From Sphingomonas sp. AOB5 (GTDB taxonomy: Bacteria > Pseudomonadota > Alphaproteobacteria > Sphingomonadales > Sphingomonadaceae): 64,000 bases of DNA. How positions within the stretch are numbered: position 1 is the first letter of the stretch; every line of letters starts with the position of its first letter. Below are positions 26,738-35,474 of the stretch, piece by piece. The DNA is taken from positions 1 through 64,000 of the forward strand of contig NZ_JARNTV010000021.1 in assembly GCF_029433115.1 (NCBI RefSeq). Direction: 5' to 3'. The position numbers and the translations under genes were made by a program. Under the pieces are notes generated by a model, which saw only the letters and a list, made by a program, of their open reading frames with translations, was not told the origin of the DNA and ran no database searches.

Positions 26738-27513
26738 CAGGCAGCCAGTCGCGTCGCGCGATACTGGGTCGGCGCCACGCCGTAATGGCGCGAAAAGGCG
26801 CGCGCGAAGCTCGCATTGTTGAGATAGCCGCAACGATAGCCGATCGACGAAACCGGCAGGTCAGTTACAAGAAGCATCTGCTTCGCCTCCCCCAGGCGCT
26901 GCTCGGCAATAGCGTCGGCAACGCTGCAGGAAAAGAGATCGCGAAAGCCCCGGGTCAGCTTAGCGCGATTGAGGCCGCAGGCGCGCGCGATGGTGTCGAG
27001 CGTGATCTTCTCGGCCCATTTGTCCTCGATGAAGCGTCGCGCGACCATCAGCCGCTGGCTGTCGGCAAGCGACAGCGACCCGGCCGCGCCGAACGGGACC
27101 AGTTCGTCCTCGTCGTGCAGGCGCAGAATCTCGCACACCGCCTCGATGCTCTTGGCGCCGCGATAGGGCAGCCGGGCGCCTTCGGGGAACTGGCAGTCGC
27201 GGATCGCGAAGACGATGGCGCGGAGACTCGCCGGCACATGGAACCGCTCGCCGTCGCGCATGTCGAGCTTCGAACCGAGCAGCCGGGTGATCGCCGTGCG
27301 GGCAACGACCAGGATCAGCCGTGCCTGGCCCGCATCGCGGTCGAGCTGCGCCGCCGACGGGCGGCTGTGGTGCGAGAAGCTGGTGGTGGAGAAATCGAAC
27401 ACGAAGGCGGAGGACTGCGCCGGCCACGCGGTCTCGCCAAGCAGGCCGGTGCCGACATGGATCACCATCTCGGGCGAAACAGGGATCCGATCCATCGCCG
27501 AAACTTCCGTCAT
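26737..27513 (-). CDS. AraC-family transcriptional regulator
   Basis: This 258-residue protein has an N-terminal sensing domain without a recognisable cupin motif and a C-terminal double helix-turn-helix: KITLDTIARACGLNRAKLTR, FRDLFSCSVADAIAEQRLGE, LVTDLPVSSIGYRCGYLNNA, then FARAFSRHYGVAPTQYRATR. This is diagnostic of AraC/XylS activators. The start MTEVSAMDRIPVSPEM at 27513 is preceded by GGAGAGG at good spacing; an earlier in-frame ATG lies within the operator region. It is followed immediately, with overlapping stop and start, by the GntR gene. Confidence 0.9.
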   Translation of the reverse strand: MTEVSAMDRIPVSPEMVIHVGTGLLGETAWPAQSSAFVFDFSTTSFSHHSRPSAAQLDRDAGQARLILVVARTAITRLLGSKLDMRDGERFHVPASLRAIVFAIRDCQFPEGARLPYRGAKSIEAVCEILRLHDEDELVPFGAAGSLSLADSQRLMVARRFIEDKWAEKITLDTIARACGLNRAKLTRGFRDLFSCSVADAIAEQRLGEAKQMLLVTDLPVSSIGYRCGYLNNASFARAFSRHYGVAPTQYRATRLAA

Positions 27514-27553
27514 GACACCTCTCCAATTCCCTCTATGGGGTGGAGAGGCTATG

Positions 27554-27570
27554 AACCTATCGGATAGGTT
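27554..27570. promoter_or_regulatory. Perfect operator AACCTATC-G-GATAGGTT (site 1)
   Basis: This 8-bp perfect inverted repeat lies 41 nt upstream of the AraC-GntR transcript start codon and downstream of the MFS gene stop. The length and centre are typical of a GntR/FadR-family site, so autoregulation of the regulator pair is inferred. Confidence 0.65.
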
Positions 27571-27577
27571 TGGCAAT

Positions 27578-27593
27578 AGCTATCAGACAGGTT
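27578..27593. promoter_or_regulatory. Degenerate second copy of the operator (site 2)
   Basis: AGCTATC-A-GACAGGTT matches site 1 in most positions. Its centre lies 23 bp (about two helical turns) from that of site 1, which would allow cooperative binding on one face. It overlaps the last codons of the MFS gene (stop at 27583). Confidence 0.5.
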
Positions 27594-28869
27594 CCGCCGT
27601 CGCGCTGGCCGGCGCCCGGCGCATCGCCATCCAGAAGGCCACGCAGGAAATCGCGCCGACGATCACGCTGACCCATGCGGTCGCGGTGCCCAGATGCCTG
27701 CCGCCCTCGCCCATCGCATCGCTGATCGCGCCGATCAGCGGCGGCGCCACGCCGAAGCCGATCAGCCCCGCCAGCGTCAGGAAGGCGCCGATGCACAGCC
27801 CGCGAAGCTCGTTGGGCAGCAGCACGGTGATCGCGATCGCGGTGATCAGCCCGGTGATGGTCCCGCACAGGATCAGCACACCGAAGCCGATACCCAGCCA
27901 GGTGACGTCGGGCGCGACGGTGTAGAGACCCGCGGGCACGCCGAGTGCGGAGAAGATCACCGCGCCGATCAGCACGCCGCCCCTGCCCCGGCGATGCCCG
28001 GCGTCCGCGGCGATGCCGCCGATGATCGATCCGGCCAAGCCGGTCAGGAACAGCACGGTGCCGATCCACTGGGTCTGCTCGGCGGCCATGCCATAGCTGC
28101 GCGACAGGACCGGCGCGATCAGGATACCGGCCGAGGCATCCGCCATCGTCACCGCGATCTGACCGACGAACAGCGGGATCAGGAAGCCACGCCGCGTCCA
28201 AAGCTCGCTTACGACGGTGCGGAACGGCGCACCGGGTCCGGCCAGCATCTCGCGCCGCGGCGGCTCGCGCAGCAGGAACAGGGCAGCGATCAGCGCGGCG
28301 CTGACCAGCCCGACGATCAGGTGCACGCCGCGCCACGCCTCGAGGCCCCACAGCCCGCTTTCGCCGATCATCGCGAACAGGGTGACGCCGACGGTGAACA
28401 CCGCCGCCTGCCCCAGCACCTTGCCCACCGTCAGCACCAGCATCGCCCGGCCGCGCTGGCCCGGCGTGCAGATATCGGCGGCCAGCGAGATCGCACAGGT
28501 CATCGCGCCCGTCGCACCCACGCCCGCCGCCATGCGGCTGGCCAGCAGCATGCCAAGGTCGTTGGAGAAGGCCGTGCCGATCGATCCGGCAGTCCAGATG
28601 CTGGTCAGCACGATCATCAGCCGCAGCCGGTTGGTGCGGTCGACCAATATGCCGATCGGGATCGACAACAGCAGCATCGGGATCGCAGTGCCCAGCCCCT
28701 GCACCAGCGTCAGCTGGAAATCGGTGAGGCCAAGCTGCTTGTTGGCCGCGTCCTGCAACGCGCTGAACTGCCCCATCGCCTGCACGCCCAGCGCGACGAC
28801 CAGCGCGAACAGGATCAGGGTCGGCAGCAGCCGGACGAACGGCGTCTCGCCGGTTTCCGACGCGCTCAC
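27583..28869 (-). CDS. Major facilitator superfamily transporter
   Basis: This 428-residue inner-membrane protein has twelve hydrophobic segments arranged as two six-helix halves: it starts LLPTLILFALVVALGVQAMG and has the MFS loop signature GILVDRTNRLRLMIVLT between TM2 and TM3. Further features are GVGATGAMTCAISLAADICT, an enlarged central loop LREPPRREMLAGPGAPFRTV, and a second-half GGIAADAGHRRGRGGVLI loop. This resembles MFS organic-anion carriers found with catabolic genes. Its start overlaps the stop of the FAD-linked oxidase gene by 4 nt (28866-28869), so import of the oxidase substrate is inferred. Confidence 0.92.
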   Translation of the reverse strand: MSASETGETPFVRLLPTLILFALVVALGVQAMGQFSALQDAANKQLGLTDFQLTLVQGLGTAIPMLLLSIPIGILVDRTNRLRLMIVLTSIWTAGSIGTAFSNDLGMLLASRMAAGVGATGAMTCAISLAADICTPGQRGRAMLVLTVGKVLGQAAVFTVGVTLFAMIGESGLWGLEAWRGVHLIVGLVSAALIAALFLLREPPRREMLAGPGAPFRTVVSELWTRRGFLIPLFVGQIAVTMADASAGILIAPVLSRSYGMAAEQTQWIGTVLFLTGLAGSIIGGIAADAGHRRGRGGVLIGAVIFSALGVPAGLYTVAPDVTWLGIGFGVLILCGTITGLITAIAITVLLPNELRGLCIGAFLTLAGLIGFGVAPPLIGAISDAMGEGGRHLGTATAWVSVIVGAISCVAFWMAMRRAPASATAEPV

Positions 28870-30269
28870 AGCGAGAAGATCTTGCCGGGGTTGAACAGGT
28901 CCTTGGGATCGATCGCCCGCTTGATCACCCGCATCATGTCCACCGCGTCGCCCAGCTCGTCGACCAGGCAGTCCTGCTTGCCGATGCCGATGCCATGCTC
29001 GCCGGTGCAGGTGCCGTCCATCGCCAGCGCGCGGGCCACCAGCTTCTTATTGATCGCGGTCACTTCCTCGATCTCGGCCGGCGCGTTCGGATCGATCGAG
29101 AAGACGACATGGAAGTTGCCGTCGCCGACATGGCCCAGGATCGTCGCAGGGATCGGCGACGCGTCCAGATCCTTGCGGGTCTCGACGATGCATTCGGCCA
29201 GCCGGCTGATCGGCACGCACACATCGGTGGCCCAGCCCACTGCCCCGGCGCGGAGATTGACCGCGGCATAATAGGCCTCGTGCCGCGCCTTCCACAGCTT
29301 CGACCGTTCCTCGGGCAGGTTCGACCAGTTGAACTCGCCGCCACCGTTCATCGACGCGATCTCGCGCACCGTCTCGATCTGCTCGTTCACATGCAGCGGC
29401 GATCCGTGGAATTCGAAAAACAGGGTGGTCAGTTCGGGATAGTCGAGCTTCGACCAGCGATTGACCGCCTTCATCTGAAGTTCGTCGAGGATTTCCACGC
29501 GCGCCAGCGGCACGCCGATCTGGATCGCCTGCACCACTGTGTCGACTGCGCCGCCGATCGTCTCGAACGCGCAGACCGCCGACGCGATCGTCTCGGGAAT
29601 GCCGTGCAGACGCAGCGTCACTTCGGTGATGATGCCCAGCGTGCCCTCGGAGCCAACCATCAGCCGGGTGAGGTCATAACCCGCCGCCGATTTGCGCGCG
29701 CGGCGGCTGGTGCGGACATCGCGTCCATCCGGCGTGACGACGCGGAGCGACAGCACCGCCTCGCGCATCGTACCGTACCGTACCGCATTGGTGCCAGACG
29801 CGCGGGTGGCGGCCATGCCGCCGATGGTCGCGTTGGCGCCCGGATCGATCGGGAAGAAGAGGCCGGTATCGCGGATCCAGGCGTTCAGTTCCTCGCGGCG
29901 CACCCCGGCCTGCACGGTGCAGTCCAGATCCTCCGCATTGACCTCCAGAATCGCGTTCATCTCGCTCAGGTCGATAGTGACGCCCCCGCGCACCGGCAGC
30001 GTGTTGCCCTCGATCGAGGTGCCCGCACCGAACGGGACTACCGGCACCTCGTGCGCCACGCACAGGCGGACCAGCGCCACGACTTCCTCGGTCGTATGGG
30101 CATAGATCACCGCATCGGGCAGCATCGGCTGGAAATGGGCCTCGCTCTGGCCGTGCTGCAGGCGGATCGCCTCGCTGGTCTTCAGCCGCTCCCCGAACAT
30201 CGCGCGCGCGGCATCCAGGAATGCGGACGGTAGCGCCTTTCGCGGCGGCATGGCGGTTGCAACGGACAT
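28866..30269 (-). CDS. FAD-linked 2-hydroxyacid oxidase/dehydrogenase (GlcD / D-lactate dehydrogenase type)
   Basis: The 467-residue flavoenzyme has an N-terminal PCMH-type FAD domain (VALVRLCVAHEVPVVPFGAG, TSIEGNTLPVRGGVTIDLSE, GGMAATRASGTNAVRYGTM, VMGSEGTLGIITEVTLRLHG-like stretch). The C-terminal FAD-oxidase domain carries the metal and substrate residues HVGDGNFHVVFS and GTCTGEHGIGIGKQDCL. This fits oxidation of a 2-hydroxyacid such as D-lactate, glycolate or 2-hydroxyglutarate, with electrons to a quinone or cytochrome. The substrate cannot be read from sequence. It is co-transcribed with the MFS gene and preceded by a half-conserved copy of the GntR-type operator. Confidence 0.92.
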   Translation of the reverse strand: MSVATAMPPRKALPSAFLDAARAMFGERLKTSEAIRLQHGQSEAHFQPMLPDAVIYAHTTEEVVALVRLCVAHEVPVVPFGAGTSIEGNTLPVRGGVTIDLSEMNAILEVNAEDLDCTVQAGVRREELNAWIRDTGLFFPIDPGANATIGGMAATRASGTNAVRYGTMREAVLSLRVVTPDGRDVRTSRRARKSAAGYDLTRLMVGSEGTLGIITEVTLRLHGIPETIASAVCAFETIGGAVDTVVQAIQIGVPLARVEILDELQMKAVNRWSKLDYPELTTLFFEFHGSPLHVNEQIETVREIASMNGGGEFNWSNLPEERSKLWKARHEAYYAAVNLRAGAVGWATDVCVPISRLAECIVETRKDLDASPIPATILGHVGDGNFHVVFSIDPNAPAEIEEVTAINKKLVARALAMDGTCTGEHGIGIGKQDCLVDELGDAVDMMRVIKRAIDPKDLFNPGKIFSL

Positions 30270-30334
30270 CGGACCTCTCCCCCGCCGGCCTTCACAATAG
30301 CGGCCGTCCGGTCAGCATCTTCTAAGTCAGCCAG

Positions 30335-30351
30335 AACCTATCTGAAAGGTC
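30335..30351. promoter_or_regulatory. Third operator copy, AACCTATC-T-GAAAGGTC (site 3)
   Basis: The left half is identical to site 1; the right half differs at two positions. It lies 66 nt upstream of the oxidase start codon, in the gap with the carboxylesterase gene. Co-regulation of the oxidase-MFS operon with the AraC-GntR operon by the same FadR-type protein is inferred. Confidence 0.55.
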
Positions 30352-30391
30352 AATGCCTATGCCGTTCGGCGCGAGCGGTTGATCGAACCGC

Positions 30392-31876
30392 TCAGGGCTG
30401 GAACGCAGCAGCAGGCATCGGCGGCTCGGCAATCGCCTTGCCCGCGGCAAGCTGGAAGACCTGCCGCGCCTCGCTGTCGAACGCGTCCCAAGGCAGCGAC
30501 CCGTCCCTCGCAAAGCCGACCCACAGCGCATGGACGCGGTCCGCCAGTTCCTGCGGCGGGTTCGGTCCCGCCAGCCCTTCCGGCCCCGTCACGCTGGCGA
30601 GCGTATCGAACACGAAGCCCAGTTCCATGCCGTGACACGCGCCCAGTTCCCCGCCCGACTGGGGCGAGCGCCAGTCTAGCTCATACATATGCGTGCGCCC
30701 GCGATGCTCCTCGGCAAAACGCCGCGCGGGCCAGCGGAACACCAGATCGTTCATCGCATCGGTAAAGGCCTGTCCCGGCTTCTTGCCGCTGCCCAGACCA
30801 TAGGCCCTCAGCGTCCGGTGCGCGTTCGGATGCGATTTGTGCAGCGCATAGAGCGCCAGCCACTTGCCGATCTTCTCGCGGACACCGGTCGGCACCAGAT
30901 AGAGGTTCATCTCCTCGGCATTGGTGCCGATCAGCACCTCCACATCGCTGCCGGCGCCCTTCCGCAGCAGATCGAGCGCCGGTTCGGGCAGCACATCGTC
31001 GCCATGTACCGGGCTGAACCGGCTGAGACCGAACAGCGGCTCGCGCCCGCTCGCATCGCGCAGGTCGATCCGTGCCGTGGGCTGCGAAATCTTCTCCAGC
31101 GCCTTCAGCCCGTCCTCATAGGAAACGCTGCGAAACCCTTCCGCGTCCGGCGAGACCTTCAGCATCTTCGCCAGCTTTTTCACCAGCCGCTGCATCACGC
31201 GGATCCCGCGCGTCATCGATCCATGGCCGCTCTGCACGATCGCGCGGCGGAACAATCCCTTGGCCAAGGGCGAGGCGATCAGGTTGCCGATCGACATCGC
31301 CCCCGCGGATTCGCCGAACACCGTGACGTTGCCGGGATCACCACCAAACGCAGCTACATTGTCGCGCACCCATTTCAGCGCAGCGATCTGGTCGCGCAGG
31401 CCCAGATTGGTTGGAATGCCCGGGATCGGCAGGAACCCGTCAATCCCCAACCGATAGTTGATCGCGACGCACACCATGCCCGACCGCGCGAAACCGCTGC
31501 CGTCATGCACGCTGGCATCCTTGCTCCCCAGCACGAACGCGCCGCCATGGATGAACACCATCACCGGGAAGCCCTTCGCCGCGGGATCGGGGGTCCAGAC
31601 ATTGACGCTCAGATACTCGTCTCCGGGCACCCAGCCGGTGCCGATCAGCGGCGCGACGTCCAGCCCCGGAAAGGGCTTCACCAGATGCGGCGCGTTCGGC
31701 CCCGGTCGTGTGGCATCGCGCACGCCGTCCCACCCGCCATGCGGCTGCGGCTCGGCAAAGCGCAGCGGACCCACCGGCGCAGCGGCGTAGGGCACGCCCA
31801 GAAACCGGACCACGCCGTCGCTCGCGATGCCCCGAATGTTCCCGGCACCGGTCCGGACGATCTGCTCAATTTCCAT
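30392..31876 (-). CDS. Type-B carboxylesterase
   Basis: This 494-residue alpha/beta hydrolase of the carboxylesterase/cholinesterase family has N-terminal VRFLGVPYAAAPVGPLRF, DEYLSVNVWTP (the EDCLYLNV box), the oxyanion hole IHGGAFVLGS and the nucleophile elbow VFGESAGAMS (S190). The catalytic acid is in LIGTNAEEMN and the histidine in GELGACHGMELGFVF. The start at 31876 (MEIEQIVRTGAG) gives the usual family N-terminus; the frame upstream of it is unconserved. No signal peptide is visible, so it is probably cytoplasmic. It stands upstream of the oxidase operon on the same strand and may supply a hydroxyacid from an ester or lactone. Confidence 0.93.
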   Translation of the reverse strand: MEIEQIVRTGAGNIRGIASDGVVRFLGVPYAAAPVGPLRFAEPQPHGGWDGVRDATRPGPNAPHLVKPFPGLDVAPLIGTGWVPGDEYLSVNVWTPDPAAKGFPVMVFIHGGAFVLGSKDASVHDGSGFARSGMVCVAINYRLGIDGFLPIPGIPTNLGLRDQIAALKWVRDNVAAFGGDPGNVTVFGESAGAMSIGNLIASPLAKGLFRRAIVQSGHGSMTRGIRVMQRLVKKLAKMLKVSPDAEGFRSVSYEDGLKALEKISQPTARIDLRDASGREPLFGLSRFSPVHGDDVLPEPALDLLRKGAGSDVEVLIGTNAEEMNLYLVPTGVREKIGKWLALYALHKSHPNAHRTLRAYGLGSGKKPGQAFTDAMNDLVFRWPARRFAEEHRGRTHMYELDWRSPQSGGELGACHGMELGFVFDTLASVTGPEGLAGPNPPQELADRVHALWVGFARDGSLPWDAFDSEARQVFQLAAGKAIAEPPMPAAAFQP

Positions 31877-32103
31877 CGAATTGCGGATATCCCACCCCGC
31901 GGCAACCCGCTTCGCCTTTGACTGTGCGCAGCCGCTCTCGAACATTGCCGTTCAACACCCGGCGGAAAAGCAGGTTCATTTCGGTGACGGTAATTGCCGC
32001 ATAACTGCAGATCGGCATTGGCTAGCTGGAAGAATGAAAATATCGTCATGGTGAAACTGCGATTCGGTATCATTTGCGGTGGCGCTGACTGAGGGGGAGC
32101 GTG

Positions 32104-33510
32104 ATGCGCAACAAGGCGCAGGATGATTACGATATTTTCGTAAGCTACGCGTCCGCCGACGATCGCCTTCCTGCGCCGTGCAATCACTGGGTTACCCGCT
32201 TCGTCGAAAGTCTGAGCAGCACCCTGACCTATGTTATGGGTGAAGAGCCGCGCATCTATTTCGCACCGCGCACTTCCGAAGCGAATCATGAACTGCGCGA
32301 TATCGAAGCGGCCTGCCGCAAGAGCCGCATCTTCCTGGCGATCGCTTCGCCCTCCTATCTGACGCGCGACTGGCCCAAGCGCGAGCTCGGCGCGTTTCTT
32401 GAGGTCGCGCCCGATCCGCGCCGCCTGTTCGTGGTAGCCACGGCACCGGTCGATGCGGACAGCCATCCGGTGCTGGGCGAGCGGACCCATTCGGCCTTTT
32501 ATCGCGCGAGCGACGCCAAATACGCCGATTCCGAAAGCCGCGTTCCGATGCCGCTGGTGCCCGATACCGGCGACTTCTTCGATCATCTGCTCGATCTCGC
32601 CTTCTCGATCAGCAAGTATCTCGGCCAGCCAGAGGACGATGGAGACACAGCGCCGGAAGAGAAATTCGGCCCGATCCTGCTGGCGCCGACCACCGACGAT
32701 CTGGAGGAGGAACGCGAGGGCGTACGCCGGTTCTTCGAGCAGGTCGGCATCGAGGTGCTGCCGCGCGCCGAATATCCGCTGGGCGGCGATGCGTTCAAAT
32801 CTGCCTTTGCCGAGGATCTCGCACGCTGTTCGCATTTCGTGCAGCTGCTGGGCCCGCGTCCCGGCCGCCGCCCACCCGACCTGCCAGAAGGCTATGTCGC
32901 ACATCAGGCCGATACGGCACGTGCCGCAGGCCGCCCGATGCTGCAATGGCGCAACCTCGCCCTGATCCCGGGCGAGATCCAGGACGCTGCCCACCGCCAG
33001 TTGCTTACTGCCGAAACTGTCACCGCGTCGACGCTCGAACAGTTCAAGCGCGACGCCCGCAAGCAGATCACGACCCCGCCCCCGGAACCGGAAACGGCCA
33101 AGGCAGGCAAGGATCCAAAGAAGCACATCATCGTCTTCATCAATGCCGAGAAGGCAGACGAAGTCGCGGCCAGGCAGATCAAGGACGAGCTGGGAAGCGA
33201 CTATTCGGTCTTCCTGCCGCTCTATTCCGCGGAAGGCAGCAACCAGAAGGATTATGGCGAAAAGCTCCGCCAGTGCGATGCGCTGCTGCTTCTCTATGGC
33301 GATGCGGGGCCGGTCTGGGTCGAAAGCCAGATGCTGCATGTGGTGAAGACGCTGCGCAACGATCTGCCGCCCGGCGCGATATGCGTCGGCCCGCCGCCCG
33401 AAAATCCGCAGGTCAATTTCAGCGTCCCCGGATTCCGTGAGGTCGATTGCCGCGACGGCGCTGTATGGCGGATGGAGCCGATCCGGGAACTGATGACCCA
33501 GTTCCAGTGA
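32104..33510 (+). CDS. TIR-domain protein with a second TIR-like domain
   Basis: The 468-residue product has three segments. A TIR domain (about 8-150) starts YDIFVSYASADDR, has RKSRIFLAIASPSYLTRDW and then PKREL, whose E94 sits where NADase TIR domains have their catalytic glutamate. A middle segment (about 186-290: GPILLAPTTDDLEEEREGVR, FFEQVGIEVLPRAEYP, CSHFVQLLG) resembles the DUF4062/TIR-like Rossmann fold. A C-terminal TIR-like segment (about 339-430: HIIVFINAEKADEVAARQIK, CDALLLLYGDAGPVWVE) follows. ATG 32104 has GGGGG six nt before it; the GTG directly before it is an alternative. The stop overlaps the next gene (GTGA). Defence-type NAD cleavage or signalling is inferred from family knowledge only. 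Confidence 0.88.
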   Translation: MRNKAQDDYDIFVSYASADDRLPAPCNHWVTRFVESLSSTLTYVMGEEPRIYFAPRTSEANHELRDIEAACRKSRIFLAIASPSYLTRDWPKRELGAFLEVAPDPRRLFVVATAPVDADSHPVLGERTHSAFYRASDAKYADSESRVPMPLVPDTGDFFDHLLDLAFSISKYLGQPEDDGDTAPEEKFGPILLAPTTDDLEEEREGVRRFFEQVGIEVLPRAEYPLGGDAFKSAFAEDLARCSHFVQLLGPRPGRRPPDLPEGYVAHQADTARAAGRPMLQWRNLALIPGEIQDAAHRQLLTAETVTASTLEQFKRDARKQITTPPPEPETAKAGKDPKKHIIVFINAEKADEVAARQIKDELGSDYSVFLPLYSAEGSNQKDYGEKLRQCDALLLLYGDAGPVWVESQMLHVVKTLRNDLPPGAICVGPPPENPQVNFSVPGFREVDCRDGAVWRMEPIRELMTQFQ

Positions 33511-35474
33511 TCACGCTCGACAAATTCCCTTATCCCGGCCTTCGCGCGTTCAATCGCGAGGAAGCCCATCTGTTCTTCGGCCGCGAGGGCTGTGTCGACG
33601 AGATGATCGACCGGCTGGCGTCGACGCGCTTTCTCGCGGTGCTCGGTGCCTCGGGGAGCGGCAAGTCGTCGCTGGTCAAGACCGGGCTGCTCAGTTCGCT
33701 GCAACTCGGCTTCTTCGCACGCGCCGGCGCACGCTGGACCATCGCGGAGTTCACGCCGGGCGGGCAGCCGATGCGCAACCTTGCCGCCGCGCTCACCGAA
33801 GCTTCGGACGCCCCGCGCAAGCCGAGTGTGGACATGCTGCGCGCGCTGCTGGCCCGCGGCCCGCGCGCACTGATCGAATGGTGCCAGAGCGGCGCGCTGA
33901 AACCCGGCCATAATCTGCTGATCCTCGTCGATCAGTTCGAGGAACTGTTCCGCTATGGCGACTATGCCGCACGCGAAGAGGCCGAGGCATTCGTCCATCT
34001 GCTTCTCGAAAGCGCCAAAGCGGCGGAGGTGCCGATCCACATCGTCCTCACGATGCGGTCGGAATATCTCGGCGCCTGCGCGCTGATCCCGGGCCTGGCC
34101 GAGGAGATCAACGCCGGCTTCTACCTGACCCCCCGCATGTCGCGCGAGGAGTGCCGCGCCGCAATCGAAGGCCCCGCCGCGATCGCCCGGTTCGAGATCG
34201 ATCCCGAATTGGTCAACCAGATCCTGAACGACATGGCGAGCTTTGCGCCATGGGAGGAGCAACGCGGCGTCGCGCAAGGCCAGAGCCTGTCGCGCCGCGC
34301 CGATCAGCTCCCGCTGATGCAGCACCTGCTCAACCGGCTGTGGCTGCGAGCCCGTGCGCGCGGCGAACCCGTCGTGCTGCGCATGTCGGACTATGACGAG
34401 ACCGACGGGCTGGCCGGCGCGCTGAATTCGCACGGTGCCGAAATCCTGGCTCGTCTGTCCCCCGCTGCACGGGATGAGGCCGGTACCGTCTTCCGCGCGC
34501 TGGTAAGCGGACCCGACCCGACCAACGCGATCCGCCGCCCCTGCCGGTTCGACGAGCTGGCGGCACAGGTGAAGGGCGGTCCGGCGGTAGCGCGCGAGAT
34601 CGTCGAGGCTTTTCGCGCGCCCGATTGCAACTTCCTGCGGCCCGAAGCGACGGCGACGCTCGCCGACGACATGCTCATCGACATCAGTCATGAGAGCCTG
34701 ATCCGGCAGTGGAACACGCTGGCCGGCTGGCTGCAGGAGGAAGCACGCGCCGCGGCGAACTGGCATCGGCTGCTGCTCGGCACCGATCGCCGGGCGAGCG
34801 GCGAAGGCGGACTGCTGACCGGCCTCGACCTCGCCTCGCTCGCGGCCTGGTGGGACAAGGAAGAACCGAACAAGCTGTGGGCGGCAAGGCATGGCGGCCG
34901 CTTCGAGGAAGCCGAGCGCTTTCTCGGCGACAGCCGCGCCGCCGAAGAGGAAGCGCAACGCCGCGAAACCGCGCGCGCCGCAACCGAACGCAAGCGGCTG
35001 ATCCAGGTCGTAGCGGTGCTCGCGGTCCTGCTGCTCGCCGCGGCGGGCAGCCTCGGCATGGCATGGTTCCAGGGACGCACCATCGACAGCCAGCGCGAGG
35101 AGATCGCGCGCAACCAGGCCAATCTCGAGAAGCAGGCAGCGGAAAAGCGTCGCGCCGAGGAATCGGCAAGCGAGACGCTGAAACAGGCGAGAATCGCAAC
35201 GGCGCGACTCCGCGAGGCGGAAGTATCGATCGCGGCAGCCCGGGTGCAGGCCGAAAACGAGAAGAAGCAGGCAGCCGACGCACTGGCGGCCGTCGTGCGC
35301 GCTCGCGAGGATTTGCAGGGGCGTTTGAGAGACGAAAGCAAGATCGCGCAACGTCAGCGCGGCATCTTCCGTGACAATGATCGCATCGCGGAGAGCGTGA
35401 AGGACTATTGCGGGGGGAAAATGGATGAACCAGCTTGCCGTACTATTTATCGCAACGCTGCTCGGGCTAACTAG
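33507..35474 (+). CDS. nSTAND1-type NTPase with membrane anchor and coiled coil
   Basis: This 655-residue protein starts at a GTG overlapping the TIR gene stop. The opening FPYPGLRAFNREEAHLFFGR is the hallmark of nSTAND1 domains. Walker A is GASGSGKSS (47-55) and Walker B LLILVDQFEELF (137-148); arginine-finger and sensor-like stretches follow (TMRSEYLGAC, LPLMQHLLNRLW, DISHESLIRQWNTL). A transmembrane helix (about 496-518, VVAVLAVLLLAAAGSLGMAW) and about 100 residues of coiled coil rich in A, E, K, R and Q come next. STAND NTPases oligomerise after sensing a trigger. The usual C-terminal repeat sensor is absent here; the downstream exported repeat protein may replace it across the membrane. 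Confidence 0.9.
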   Translation: MITLDKFPYPGLRAFNREEAHLFFGREGCVDEMIDRLASTRFLAVLGASGSGKSSLVKTGLLSSLQLGFFARAGARWTIAEFTPGGQPMRNLAAALTEASDAPRKPSVDMLRALLARGPRALIEWCQSGALKPGHNLLILVDQFEELFRYGDYAAREEAEAFVHLLLESAKAAEVPIHIVLTMRSEYLGACALIPGLAEEINAGFYLTPRMSREECRAAIEGPAAIARFEIDPELVNQILNDMASFAPWEEQRGVAQGQSLSRRADQLPLMQHLLNRLWLRARARGEPVVLRMSDYDETDGLAGALNSHGAEILARLSPAARDEAGTVFRALVSGPDPTNAIRRPCRFDELAAQVKGGPAVAREIVEAFRAPDCNFLRPEATATLADDMLIDISHESLIRQWNTLAGWLQEEARAAANWHRLLLGTDRRASGEGGLLTGLDLASLAAWWDKEEPNKLWAARHGGRFEEAERFLGDSRAAEEEAQRRETARAATERKRLIQVVAVLAVLLLAAAGSLGMAWFQGRTIDSQREEIARNQANLEKQAAEKRRAEESASETLKQARIATARLREAEVSIAAARVQAENEKKQAADALAAVVRAREDLQGRLRDESKIAQRQRGIFRDNDRIAESVKDYCGGKMDEPACRTIYRNAARAN

